From positions 758,068-778,757 of the forward strand of contig NW_014577079.1 in the NCBI RefSeq assembly GCF_000485595.1: a stretch of DNA of 20,690 nt, read 5' to 3'. Position numbers and translations under genes: made by a program. The notes under the pieces are model-generated. The model made no database searches. It was not told the DNA's origin and saw only the letters and a list, made by a program, of their open reading frames with translations. Source of the stretch: Priapulus caudatus. Taxonomy: Eukaryota > Priapulida > Priapulimorpha > Priapulimorphida > Priapulidae. Shown here piece by piece: positions 6,349 to 15,438 of this stretch (within the stretch, counting starts at the first letter, position 1; each line of letters starts with the position of its first letter).

Positions 6349-8680
6349 GTGAGAATTTTACAAAATGAACGAATTTATGTATCTTTATGATATCCAATTA
6401 AAATTCTCGGAAATGTCTTCTCGGGTGCAATGTTGATCTTTCACCTTGAAACAACCAATTCCCTACATTCAGTTTGTGCTGGACGCCTTGCTACGATAGC
6501 AGAAATAAGACATGATTAAAATGATTTCCATTATAAATGACTAAATATTCGCTATCACACAGGCAACCACATGTATATAGAAATCTGTAGGGTTCCGTCT
6601 GTATATGTTTTCCATCGCTGCACATTGTGTCATTAAGTGAAATTGCGTATATGAGATGCGTATGAGAAAAATGTGTAAAATGCGGAGAATGATCGATAAA
6701 TTTCATCTTATTAATGTGCTATTTATATCTATCATATATCTATATTAAGATGATATCTGTTCACCTGCTCTAGGCCACCATCATCGAGGAGGTTCCGGAA
6801 GTGCCTGTAGTTCACGGAGGTCACCATTTTGAGGAGCACAGCTTACTTAATTTAGAAGTCTGCGACAAGTGTGCTCTGCCTTTCCTAGGCGTTGAGAAGC
6901 AAGGCCTAGTGTGTAGAGGTAGGTGTTACCCGTGCATTACACACGCCTGGAAAGATCGAGTTGTGATACATGCATCTAGAATAATGAAGAAATCGAGATA
7001 TGATGGGAATAGATTTTAATATCTGCTATAATGCATGCCTCGTGTAATTTCGCACGCATCGAAGTCACGTGATGTTCATATCATTGGTTGCATGGTAACT
7101 CTATTTCTGTAAGCTGCACGATGCCTGCTTGTATCTTTCTCTCGGGACACCTTACAGTTGGAGCCCAGAGTGAATTTTCCCCAATCTAGAAACTGTATAG
7201 CTGTGATCAATCCAGATTTTTCTTACTGCCAATGTTCTTTGCAGCGTGTGGTGTCCAGTGTCATAGACATTGCTCCAGAATTGGAGTCGGCGCATGTGAA
7301 CCAGCTGGGGACCGCCGCCAAGAAAGACTAGGGCCAGGTAACTTCATATAAACGTCTATCCTACCTGTTTATGAGGATTATACTTGTTGTACAAGCTGTA
7401 AAACAACAATACGTGCCGGCAATAATATATCTTCTAAGAATCGTACAGGATAGTAAAGGGCTTTAGAGTAGTTAAAAATCTAAAACATCTGAGACAAACA
7501 ATTTATTGTGGGTACTTTGTAAGGTGTATCCCATTATAACCAAATTCTGCTGTATCGCTCTTCTATATATAGCCAAGTTGCTGTTGCAATTAGGAAACTA
7601 ATTTCCTATTAAAGTTTTAACCCCCCCCCCCCCGTGGAAATTCATTCGTAGCCATATTTGGAAATGATGAGCATGCGTGCATGCCTCTCAGCGTGCGTGC
7701 GTGCGAGCGTGATTTTGTGCGTGAGTGCGTGCGTGCGTACATACATGCGTGTGCGTGCGTACATATATGCGTGTGCGTGCATACATACATGCGTGTGCGT
7801 GCGTACATACATGCATTCGTGTGTGTGCATACATGCGTTCGTGTGCGTGCGTTCATACATGCATGTGCGCGCGTGCATGCGTGTGCGTGCGTGCATACAT
7901 GCATGTGCACGCGTGCATGCGTGTGCGTGCGTGCATAGATGCATGTGCGCGTGTGTGTGCGTGCATACATGCATGTGCGCGCGTGCATGCGTGTGCGTGC
8001 GTGCATACATGCATGTGCACGCGTGCATGCGTGTGCGTGCGTGCATAGATGCATGTGCGCGTGTGTGTGCGTGCATACATGCATGTGCGCGCGTGCATGC
8101 GTGTGTGTGCGTGCATACATGTGTGTGCGTGCATACATGAATGTGCGCGCGTGCATGCGTGTGTGTGCGTACGTACATACATGCATGTGCGCGCGTGCAT
8201 GCGTGTGCATGCGTACATACATGCATGTGCGCGCGTGCATGCGTGTGCGTGCGTGCATACATGCATGTGCGCGAGTGCATGCGTGTGTGTGCGTACATAC
8301 ATGCATGTGCGTGCGTGCATGCGTGTGTGTGCGTGCATACATGCATGTGCGAGCGTGCATGCGTGTGCGTGCGTGCATACATGAATGAGCGCGCGTGCAT
8401 GCGTGTGTGTGCGTACATACATGCATGCGTGTGTGTGCGTACATACATGCATGTGCGCGTGTGTGTGCGTACATACATGCATGTGCGCGCGTGCATGCGT
8501 GTGTGTGTGTGCATACGCGTGCTAGCGACGAGGCGTTGACGAGCGACTACACGTGCATTGACTTTGCTGCTGCAGTGTTCGGCGTCGACCTGGAGAAGCT
8601 GTTCAACTCGCGAGACGAGCCGGCACCGCTCATCCTGATGCGCTGCGTCGAGGAGATCGAAGCTCGCGGCAAGACGCAAG
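6259..8680 (+). CDS. SAM-C1-RhoGAP protein, partial gene (four internal exons)
   Basis: Four exons (6259-6348, 6774-6918, 7245-7337, 8576-8680) splice in matching phases into 433 nt, or 144 codons plus one base. Residues about 1-23 form the end of a SAM-like domain. A full C1 domain follows at about 47-95. From about 110 the sequence matches the first helix of RhoGAP. RhoGAP domains accelerate GTP hydrolysis by Rho, Rac or Cdc42. C1 domains bind diacylglycerol or act as membrane or protein docking modules, and SAM mediates oligomerisation or protein binding. The product is inferred to be a cytosolic, membrane-recruited regulator of the actin cytoskeleton. Introns are 425, 326 and 1238 nt. The missing pieces are the start, the first two thirds of SAM, and the rest of RhoGAP including its catalytic arginine. 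C1-RhoGAP families include chimaerins, MgcRacGAP, myosin IX and ARHGAP29/45/GMIP. None of these, as I recall, has an adjacent SAM. Confidence 0.85.
6774..6918 (+). CDS. Exon b: first two thirds of a C1 zinc-finger domain
   Basis: The exon has 48 codons plus one base; acceptor CTGCTCTAG, donor AGAG|gtaggt. After an acidic/proline linker (IIEEVPEVP), the C1 pattern starts at His17: H-x12-C30-x2-C33-x13-C47. All spacings fit the family exactly. Using PKC C1 numbering, Gly23 and Gln27 are kept (LGVEKQG). Pro11, which shapes the diacylglycerol pocket, is Leu, and the usual aromatic at position 22 is also Leu. Diacylglycerol binding is therefore doubtful. The exon ends inside the domain, one base into the codon after the CR pair. 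Confidence 0.93.
7245..7337 (+). CDS. Exon c: end of the C1 domain plus linker
   Basis: The acceptor is TTCTTTGCAG and the donor CCAG|gtaact. Joined to exon b in phase 1, it reads A-CGVQCHRHCSRIGVGAC, completing C-x2-C-x4-H-x2-C-x7-C. All eight zinc ligands of the C1 domain (two His, six Cys) are thus present across the two exons. A charged linker (EPAGDRRQERLGP) leads to the RhoGAP exon. A different frame contains a TAG at 7329-7331, but the frame set by the splice from exon b is open throughout. Confidence 0.92.
7621..7633. repeat. (C)13 homopolymer in the C1-RhoGAP intron
   Basis: Thirteen consecutive C residues lie about 40 bp before the start of the minisatellite. The length of such a run is prone to sequencing error. 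Confidence 0.95.
7671..8520. repeat. Intronic alternating purine-pyrimidine minisatellite, 40-bp unit
   Basis: The mature part of the array (from about 7852) has 40-bp units made of four related 10-bp blocks: GTGCATACAT, GCATGTGCGC, GCGTGCATGC and GTGTGCGTGC. Shortened 30-bp, 26-bp and 18-bp units also occur. Bases 7861-7970 and 7971-8080 are an exact 110-bp tandem duplication (40+40+30). The left part (7671-7850) has shorter units of about 20-24 bp. Almost every step alternates purine and pyrimidine, the pattern favouring Z-DNA. Frames are open on both strands because the repeat lacks stops; the His/Cys/Ala/Arg-rich translations are not genes. The array ends about 55 bp before the RhoGAP exon acceptor. 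Confidence 0.96.
8576..8680 (+). CDS. Exon d: first helix of a RhoGAP domain
   Basis: The acceptor is TTTGCTGCTGCAG and the donor GCAAG|gtaagg. In phase 1 it reads V-FGVDLEKLF, then PAPLILMRCVEEIEARGKTQ-G. This matches the conserved RhoGAP start, FGxxL, then P-x-[IL]-[IVL]-x2-C-[IV]-x2-IE-x-[RH]-G. The next residues in the family are G-[IVLF]-[YF]-R, which carry the arginine finger, and the phase-1 G at the donor fits a split at that glycine. The frame stays open upstream of 8576 into the minisatellite, but the phase match with exon c favours 8576 as the border. No following exon could be identified. Confidence 0.88.
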
Positions 8681-8770
8681 GTAAGGCTTCCTCTCTTAGC
8701 AGCAGCAGCACAGCTCTTACTCGTTGCGCATAAGGACACATTAACGCCCCACTAATAGTTAATATTGACT

Positions 8771-8808
8771 CAGTCGCCCGGACGTGGGGCGTGGACGTCG
8801 GGCGACTG
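8771..8808. repeat. GC-rich inverted repeat (hairpin) after the RhoGAP exon
   Basis: CAGTCGCCCGGACGT (8771-8785) pairs with ACGTCGGGCGACTG (8795-8808), with one bulged base and a 9-nt loop. It lies about 90 bp past the exon d donor. It is not followed by a U-run and the host is eukaryotic, so it is not a bacterial-type terminator. Confidence 0.8.
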
Positions 8809-8831
8809 CGATGTAATTCCATGTTTTACAC

Positions 8832-8881
8832 TGGGGGGATGTATTTAGGGGGTGGAGGTGGATACGTTATGGGGGGGGGGG
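8832..8881. repeat. G-rich stretch ending in (G)11
   Basis: Runs of six, five and eleven Gs occur within 50 bp. The sequence can form a quadruplex and may be miscounted in the assembly. Confidence 0.8.
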
Positions 8882-9003
8882 ACGTGCTCTGAATAGCTAC
8901 CTCAAAGCTATAGCTACTAGTTAAGTACACCTTCTGCTCGTGTTACGGTTAGGTTAACGTTTAGTTCGTTTTTTTTGTAGTTTGTCTTCTAGCCGTGCGA
9001 TGC

Positions 9004-9290
9004 CGTGTTGTCGGGTTGTTGTCAGGTTGTTGCCGTGTTGTTGCCGGGTTGTTGTCGGGTTGTTGTCGGGTTGTTGCCGTTTTGTTGTCGGGTTGTTGCC
9101 GTGTTGTTGTCGGGTTGTTGCCGGGTTGTTGTCGGGTTGTTGTCGGGTTGTTGTCGGGGTGTTTTCGGGTTGTTGCCGTTTTGTTGTCGGGTTGTTGTCG
9201 GGTGTTGTCGGGTTGTTGTCGGGTTGTTGCCGTGTTGTTGTCGGGTTGTTGCCGGGTTGTTGTCGGGTTGTTGTCGGGTTGTCGGCATGC
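9004..9290. repeat. Minisatellite with 11-bp unit GGGTTGTTGTC
   Basis: About 26 units of GGGTTGTTGTC and variants GGGTTGTTGCC, GTGTTGTTGCC and GTTTTGTTGTC follow in tandem. Unit variants recur in the same order at a spacing of 99 bp (CCGTTTTG at about 9077 and 9176), so a longer block was duplicated. One unit is 10 bp. Since 11 is not a multiple of 3 and the unit lacks stops, all three + frames and one - frame stay open; none is a gene. Confidence 0.95.
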
Positions 9291-9299
9291 AGTTCGTTT

Positions 9300-10980
9300 T
9301 GAGTCTCGAAGGTAATCTAGCTGTCAGCAGGTTGATGTTGGTTCACAATTTCATTTATGTTTGTGCCGCCATCTATTTTTAACACACCACGTCATTTTGA
9401 CATATGAATTCATGTTACTATGAATGGATGAGTATATATATATAGTCTTCACGGTGTTGCCAGCAATATAGATCTATGTAATAGGTCGATTAGAACGTCG
9501 TTTTAAAGCATATATCCTGTGTATATGTAAGAAATTGTGAACATTATATGCAGCTTTTTTAGCAGGCGGGATTAATGCTTTCAAGCAGAGAAGCTGTTAA
9601 GAAGCTTATTTAACGAATAGGTTTGTTGCGAAGTAACGATTTGGTTATGAATAGGATTTTTGCACGCTCTCACAACTGACTATAATTGATGTATTTACTG
9701 TAAGCATGCATGGGTGCATTACTAGGAAATTGTGAAATTTTCTCGATAACCCAGATATATGAAGCACTGTTGAAACTTCTTTTTTAATGGTTTTAGTCAA
9801 CATATTTTGGTGAAAAATGGAAATATCCGCTGAGAACTAGGAAGAAGTCCACGTACTTACTGTGAATTCAATTTCAGTCAATGATCGCTCATTTCCCATT
9901 AGGATATAGGGTACATACTCGTAGTTACTCGCATTCAGTGACCGTGAAGAAATGGTAATTTATTGATGAAATATTGTCTAAGAAGCCATATTGAGATTAA
10001 TGTGATGAGTTTAAGTGTATTTTTTCAACATAGCCGAGCTCACGAGTAGGTTGGAGCACATACTCATGCACGAAAATGATTCATTTTGATAAGTTGTAAC
10101 TGTTTTTCTCATCAGAGGGCAGCACCAAAAGATTTTGATTCTCTTTGCGAGCTTTCATAACAGAGTACGTTCTATAGCTCTTCTACTACATTACTGCGAT
10201 ATTTCACCGGTAAAATATGCAGCCATACGTGTATTGCTTGGAGATTGGATCAAAAGATAAGAAATGTAAGTTTAAGCATTTTATCAGAATAGTAGCGTGT
10301 ATATATAATTATGCACCAACATCAATTTGGAATTAAACTGGGAGTGTAGTTATGCGCTACACAGTATTTTGCCTTTTGCTTTTCATCTTACATCCAGGGA
10401 TTTATTTGTATCTATTCATGCCACCCCCCACTACCCCTCCCCTACCAACTTGGGTTTATTTTTATCTATTCACTATACGCGCTTGTTCCCATGTTATTCA
10501 TCTGGGATTTATATCTTTATCTATTCTAGGTTCATTTTTCTAATCGTCACTATCTAAACTAGCGTTTTGGTTAGCTTATTTAAATTCGGAATTTATTTCC
10601 GCAACGACTAATTTGTACCAGGTATGTTTGTAATTAGTGTGCTCTTCTTTAATTGTACGTGCTTGCGTGGGTTAGTGCGCGGATGCATTCCGAATTCCGA
10701 ACCCGCATTCCGAACAACGTGCACTGCCTAATTCGGCATTCTGTCGGATTAGCTTGCACGCGCGTTCTTTCTTTTGCGTGCGGTGACACCGGCGAGCCGC
10801 ACGCCTCATGTTTTCTCTTGTAGTCACTCGATCGACGATGGATGGATGCATCGCGTTTCCCTAGCAACGTTGATTTCGCAGCGTTCGCGTGCATTTAGCC
10901 CGCTAGCGTGTAGTGGACGCATCTGCAGGTTTGCAGCCGGTGTACAGGGAAACGGTTAAACACGAGCTGAAGTGTCTCTC
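9300..10980. other. No gene recognised; possible intron of the RhoGAP gene
   Basis: AT-rich unique-looking sequence. Short open frames near 10327-10557 are low in complexity and show no domain. No exon with the expected G-[IVL]-YR arginine-finger motif was found. At 10927-10980 a reading of VYRETVKHEL follows a possible acceptor but lacks the rest of the motif. Confidence 0.4.
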
Positions 10981-10984
10981 ATTG

Positions 10985-11059
10985 CGGTGTGTGTGTGTGT
11001 ACGTGTGCGTGTGCGTGTGCGTGTGCGTGTAGAGGTGGGGTCGGGGTGGGGGGGGGGTG
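10985..11059. repeat. GT/GCGTGT microsatellite followed by a G-run
   Basis: TG dinucleotides pass into about five GCGTGT units (to about 11030), then into GGGG-rich sequence including eight or more Gs near 11049-11057. Confidence 0.93.
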
Positions 11060-12237
11060 ATCCTTATCTACGCATAAGTCGCTTGTGTGCTGCGCGCAGG
11101 CGATTTTATAGTGCGTGCTGTAGCAGGAAGGTGTGGCGGATTTTTTTAAATATCAAGTGAGCATGCATGAAATCGCCGGACCGGTTTGGTGCATCGCGTG
11201 TTGTTGCTAGGCTACGCACAGGAGCCTGATATATATATATATATATATATATGCGTGTGTAGGCACTGAATTGATGCGTCTAAAAGTGGCTGTTGAGCAG
11301 CGGGTGTCCATGTACCTGTACTCAAATTAAGATGTATAGGTTCAGCTAAGTACTGCACGATACTAGACCGACTTCAATATTCCACGTGAAAAGCAGCCCA
11401 CAAGATCTTTTATAATGAACTTTATTTCCAAAAGTACATATATATTGTACAATTCATTTTAACACAATGTCAACTATAACGTAAAGTTAACAAGAATCAC
11501 TGATGGTACAAAGGTCATACCGACAGATATATGTATAAAACAGTTTTATAATGTCAGCATAGAGCGATCGGTCATATTTAAGTCATTTGCAGAGTACATT
11601 AAAAAAACAATTCTTATACGTATACACACGCTTTCTCTATGACACACGTACGGTCTGTCTCATTTCATAATCCATGTAATAAAGTTGCCCATTTACCACA
11701 GAATACTGTTGTTTGTCATAGCAATGCCTTTTTCTGCAGCCCACAAGATTAATGCCACTTGTGACGACTCGAGTTCGAAGGATATTATCAGGAAGTCACT
11801 TCCTATCCTTTCATCCGATATCGTATTCTTCCTTATACCGAAAATAGATATGACACGTCAATTTTTGGTGGTTATGTTTACAATTACTAATTAGCGTGCA
11901 TGTTAGCACTACACATGAATTTCTCTAGATTTTCTCCAATATCGTCGTACGAGTACGTTCTATCTGTGATCTAATAGTGGTAAAATCACATCGTAATATG
12001 TTGTCAGTGACTTCCTACTCCAAACCAGGTCGTATCTGTCATGATTGTCAATAATGACATAAGTCGTCTATTAATATCTACACTGCACCGTGTCTTGCGT
12101 GTCGTGTGTCGTGTGTCGTATCAGTAGGATGCATTTTGATATCTACGTCTATTTACGGCTCATTGTAACATAAGATATGGAGAGCAATGCAGCACGCCTG
12201 CCCCCCGGGTAGTGAGCGTACGTGCGTGCGTGTGTGA
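11060..12237. other. No gene recognised
   Basis: An (AT)n run lies at about 11230-11252. An open frame at 11685-11894 (+) has no recognisable domain. AACTTTATTTCC at 11418-11429 could be a reversed polyadenylation signal of a - strand transcript, but no exon supports it. Confidence 0.35.
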
Positions 12238-12259
12238 AAGAGAGAGCAAGAATCGAATA

Positions 12260-12400
12260 GGTGGATGGATGGATGGATGGATGCATGCATGCATGTATGG
12301 ATGCATGGATGTATAGGTGGATGGGTTGGTTGGATGGATGGATGGATGGATAGATGGTTGGATCGATGGATGGATGGAGGGAGGGAGGGAGGAAGGAAGG
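12260..12400. repeat. GGAT/GCAT tetranucleotide microsatellite
   Basis: GGAT units are interspersed with GCAT, GGTT and GATC variants and end in GGGA and GGAA runs. This is the same family of tetranucleotide as at both window ends. Confidence 0.95.
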
Positions 12401-12509
12401 AAAGGAGCGAGGAGAGTGGAAGCGAGATAGCTAAATCATGTCTTAATGCGAGCTATGATTATATCCGCATCAGCAATACAGGGGTAGAAATTAACTTTTG
12501 AATACGACA

Positions 12510-12767
12510 AAAGAGGGAGTCCGCAGTCTGAAGTTCAAAATTAAAGATATTAACAATAACGCATGCGCTTATTTTTAAAATTCATGCTGTTGCACGTCTG
12601 CCAAATTTTCTTTGGACATATTACTTTATTCCGCGAGGCCGTGCTCCGGAACGAACTAGTTAGTATGGCAGAATTTTCAGGGAGTCACACGGACTCCTGC
12701 ATATGTCAAATCAGGGAGTCCGACAGTAAACCAGGGAGTATTTGACTTCGGACTCCCGTTAATTTCG
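12510..12767. repeat. Candidate degenerate inverted-repeat element with GGGAGTCC ends
   Basis: The left GAGGGAGTCCGCAGTCTGAAG (12512 onward) resembles the reverse complement of the right TTGACTTCGGACTCCCG (about 12742-12758). Further GGGAGTC copies occur inside at 12680, 12714 and 12735, one of them facing GGACTCCTG to form a small hairpin. Mismatches and unclear ends keep this tentative; no target duplication was found. Confidence 0.4.
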
Positions 12768-13457
12768 CACCATGGCAATATAATTCCACAGGTTGCATCA
12801 GTGACCGACGTATCGTAAATGTAGGCGAAAAGGTTACGACAGATTAAGATGTTCACGTCTCTGGGGACATTCCCAATCCCCATGGGTCCTGTTATTGAAC
12901 TCCCTATCTGACTTACTCGCTCACCTACCGCTGTTCATAATTGTCATGCTAAATATTACACTAATTATAGCTATAATAACTATATATGATAAATATTATA
13001 CTACACGATACAATACTCTACAATATATTATCATAACTATTATGATAACTGTATCACTGAATTAATAAGAAAAATATAAATGAATAATTATATAATTACT
13101 TTAGGGAATGTTATATATGCTCATGGCAGGCGTGGCTATACAGGTAAAGCCGGGCCTGGTCTGCAGATTTGCTCGTAACTTTATATAGACCAACAGTTAT
13201 AACTCTCTATATGGGCGGACACGGTACAAGTCTCGTTCTGTCTCGTGGTAAGGATTTATGATTAGAATTATCTTAAACATTTATGATAGATGAATTCGTA
13301 TATGATACGTAGATCTTTTTTATCGCGAGTGGGCTATTTATAGATTTGCTGTATCGGGTGGTATGCGCATAATAGGGCCCGCGGGCCATGCGAAATGATT
13401 CTGAATACAGGTTTGTGGCGATACTCGGTTATGTGGCTGTATATGGGTGTAGCTTTA
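12768..13457. other. No gene recognised
   Basis: AT-rich sequence, with a dense run of ATTATA and ATAACTAT variants at about 12945-13090. No coding signal. Confidence 0.35.
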
Positions 13458-13480
13458 GATATATATATATATATATATAG
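13458..13480. repeat. (AT)n microsatellite
   Basis: About eleven AT units. Confidence 0.9.
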
Positions 13481-13965
13481 TTGGTTCTTTAACCTCGAAC
13501 AGCAATAACACAGAATTTTTACTAGTTGCAACTAACTGTAGATCATTATAATCAGTCTACTATTGATATATTATTGAGTTGATAGCGTTTCTTTATGACC
13601 CGAATCGTTTTCACTGGCAATGTAAAGTCAGAGGCAACGTCATGTCCAGAAATGCCAAAGCCTAACTTGTAAACGAAAATTAATCGCAACTCTGCAACGA
13701 TCGGTTTGAGTGCTAATGTATTTTTTATTGTTCTCATTGCTTACATGCGGTAGAACATAGTTGCATTCTATACTAGATACGACAGGCTTTTCCCCGGAAC
13801 TATATCAGTAGGAAGCTAAAGTACTTGTAGGTTTAGATACAGGGTATTTTTCATTAAATATCACCCGAAATTACAAAGTCCACAGCGAATAGCCATCGGT
13901 GTCCCGAACATCTCTCCAATCAACGACCTCATGCCGTCACATATGCCACGCTGCAGGCATAAGCG

Positions 13966-14235
13966 TCAGGGAATAAACACCGGCATTTTTTTCAATCCTC
14001 TGAATGCTGACCGAGTTTCCAACACAGAAACCTCGTCGTTTTTGGTTATTACTGCAATAATTACTGTCAAGAGAAGGCTTGAACGAACGTTGCCCAGGGT
14101 AAACTCATCCTCGGGACTGCAGTAAGTGCACTTGTGGAATTCAGTAGGGGGAAAGGACGCCATCAGGGACAGGACCTGAATAGTGTTAATACCACCCGTC
14201 GTATCAACGCGCACCATTTCGGTTTGCGCCAACAA
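13966..14235 (-). CDS. Unrecognised 89-codon open frame, doubtful
   Basis: The predicted peptide starts with Met and has varied, non-repetitive composition: a hydrophobic segment (SLLLTVIIAVIT) and a Cys pair (CTYC). I do not recognise a family. It sits in otherwise gene-free DNA with no clear partner exons. It could be an exon, a decayed transposon fragment or chance; chance is quite possible at this length. Confidence 0.2.
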   Translation of the reverse strand: MLAQTEMVRVDTTGGINTIQVLSLMASFPPTEFHKCTYCSPEDEFTLGNVRSSLLLTVIIAVITKNDEVSVLETRSAFRGLKKMPVFIP

Positions 14236-14942
14236 ATATCCGAAGCGCCACCTTGCGGCAAAGTTGGGTTGGCGGTTTAGACCAAGCTCTGCTCTATATT
14301 TCTCTGTGATTTTTGCGTAGATTGTTTCACTGCCCTAGGCCCTAGCGAAAGTGCTGCTTCTGGAAGACAAATGAAGGTCCTAGGACAAAACCTTAACCAA
14401 TAGATTACTAGCATTACTAATAGACAATTAATAGATGAACGTGATCAATATTATAATAATATCAATATGAATACGTAAATACAGTCAGTGGACATGAAAT
14501 ATTTCTGCTATAGTGGTGTCGCTTTGTTCTCATGGCTGGCACGATTGCACTCCTGTAACGTTTAGTAAGACCTCTGAACATTGACAGCCACCCAGAGAAT
14601 GTTTATTGTCTGTGAAGGTAAGATTTTATGATGTGACATAAAACTTACAAGTAAAACACTTAAAATAGGCAGCGTGTTCTTGCCTACCCGACCTCCTTAG
14701 TGTTTAACTGCCGGCACTACGGCTCTATAGGCACATGAAGCGCACTGTTTCCTTTTCACTCCAATAAAATCGGCACATGCATATAATTTTTTCACTTCAC
14801 AGTCATTAATTACTTATACGCACTGGTCTGCACGTTCGTACGTTTCTATTTCTGTGCCTGCCGGTCTGGTTGGTGTGATCGTTCGTGTCACAGGGTTGTT
14901 GCACGTTTTTGCATGAATTTTAAAATAATTGATGTCCCCGTA
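14236..14942. other. No gene recognised
   Basis: Unique-looking AT-rich sequence up to the second foldback element. No domain or RNA gene was seen. Confidence 0.35.
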
Positions 14943-15396
14943 GGCGGGAGCACAGGCACTTGGAGCGTTTCAATAAAATATAATGCTAAATAAATACTAA
15001 ATCTATTTACTACCAAAGTATTAATGTTTCTCTACTCTCTTTCACCTATTATTGCCGACAATTTCCTGTAGATGCCGTCGAAATGCTCATCTGCAAACTC
15101 ACGCTGGCCGCCATTGCTCACGCTGCACACTGACACTTAAATATATAGTGTATTTTTATTTATATGTATTATTTGTATGTGTATTTATACACTATATATT
15201 TAAGTGTCAGTGTGCAGCGTGAGCAATGGCGGCCAGCGTGTGTTTGCAGATGAGCATTTCGACGGCATTTACAGGAAATGTCAGCAATAATAGGTGAAAG
15301 AGAGTATAGAAACATTAAGACTTTGGTAGTAAATAGATTTCGTATTTATTTAGCATTATATTTTATTGAAACGCTCCAAGTGCCTGTGGGCGAGAG
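14943..15396. mobile_element. Foldback MITE, copy 2 (element 14951-15388), 8-bp target duplication
   Basis: The whole element is a long hairpin. The left arm is 14951 to about 15152 and the right arm about 15187 to 15388, with about seven differences by eye over 200 bp and a short AT-rich loop. The ends start CACAGGCACTTGGAGCG. The flanks are GGCGGGAG (14943-14950) and GGCGAGAG (15389-15396), 7 of 8 identical and read as the target duplication. Its outer 120 bp match the element at 1647-1969, so the two form one family. The inner arm, with GCCGCCATTGC and TTAAATATATAG, is missing from copy 1. There is no transposase, so it is non-autonomous. An 8-bp duplication points to hAT or P type. Confidence 0.92.
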
Positions 15397-15399
15397 CCT

Positions 15400-15438
15400 G
15401 TGTCACGCACACGCGCGCGCACACACGCACGCACATAC
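15400..15438. repeat. CA/CG dinucleotide-rich tract
   Basis: An alternating (CA/CG)n stretch directly follows the right target duplication of the copy 2 foldback element. Confidence 0.85.

Noticed and set aside
7861-8080. CRISPR-like array
   Set aside because: There are no unique spacers between repeats; units are contiguous variants of a 40-bp minisatellite in an intron.
8520-8575. Upstream extension of the RhoGAP exon in frame (SDEALTSDYTCIDFAAAV)
   Set aside because: The frame is open, but the acceptor at 8575 matches the phase of the previous exon, and the only AG upstream has no pyrimidine tract and the wrong phase.
7617-8739. Open frames up to 365 codons, rich in His, Thr, Cys and Ala, on both strands
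   Set aside because: They arise from a stop-free minisatellite and exist in nearly every frame; the only coding signal is the RhoGAP exon at the right end.
8771-8808. Rho-independent terminator
   Set aside because: The hairpin lacks a T-run and the window is eukaryotic.
10927-10980. Possible next RhoGAP exon reading G-LQPVYRETVKHEL
   Set aside because: It has a Tyr-Arg pair, but extra residues stand between the glycine and YR, and the expected SG motif after it is absent.
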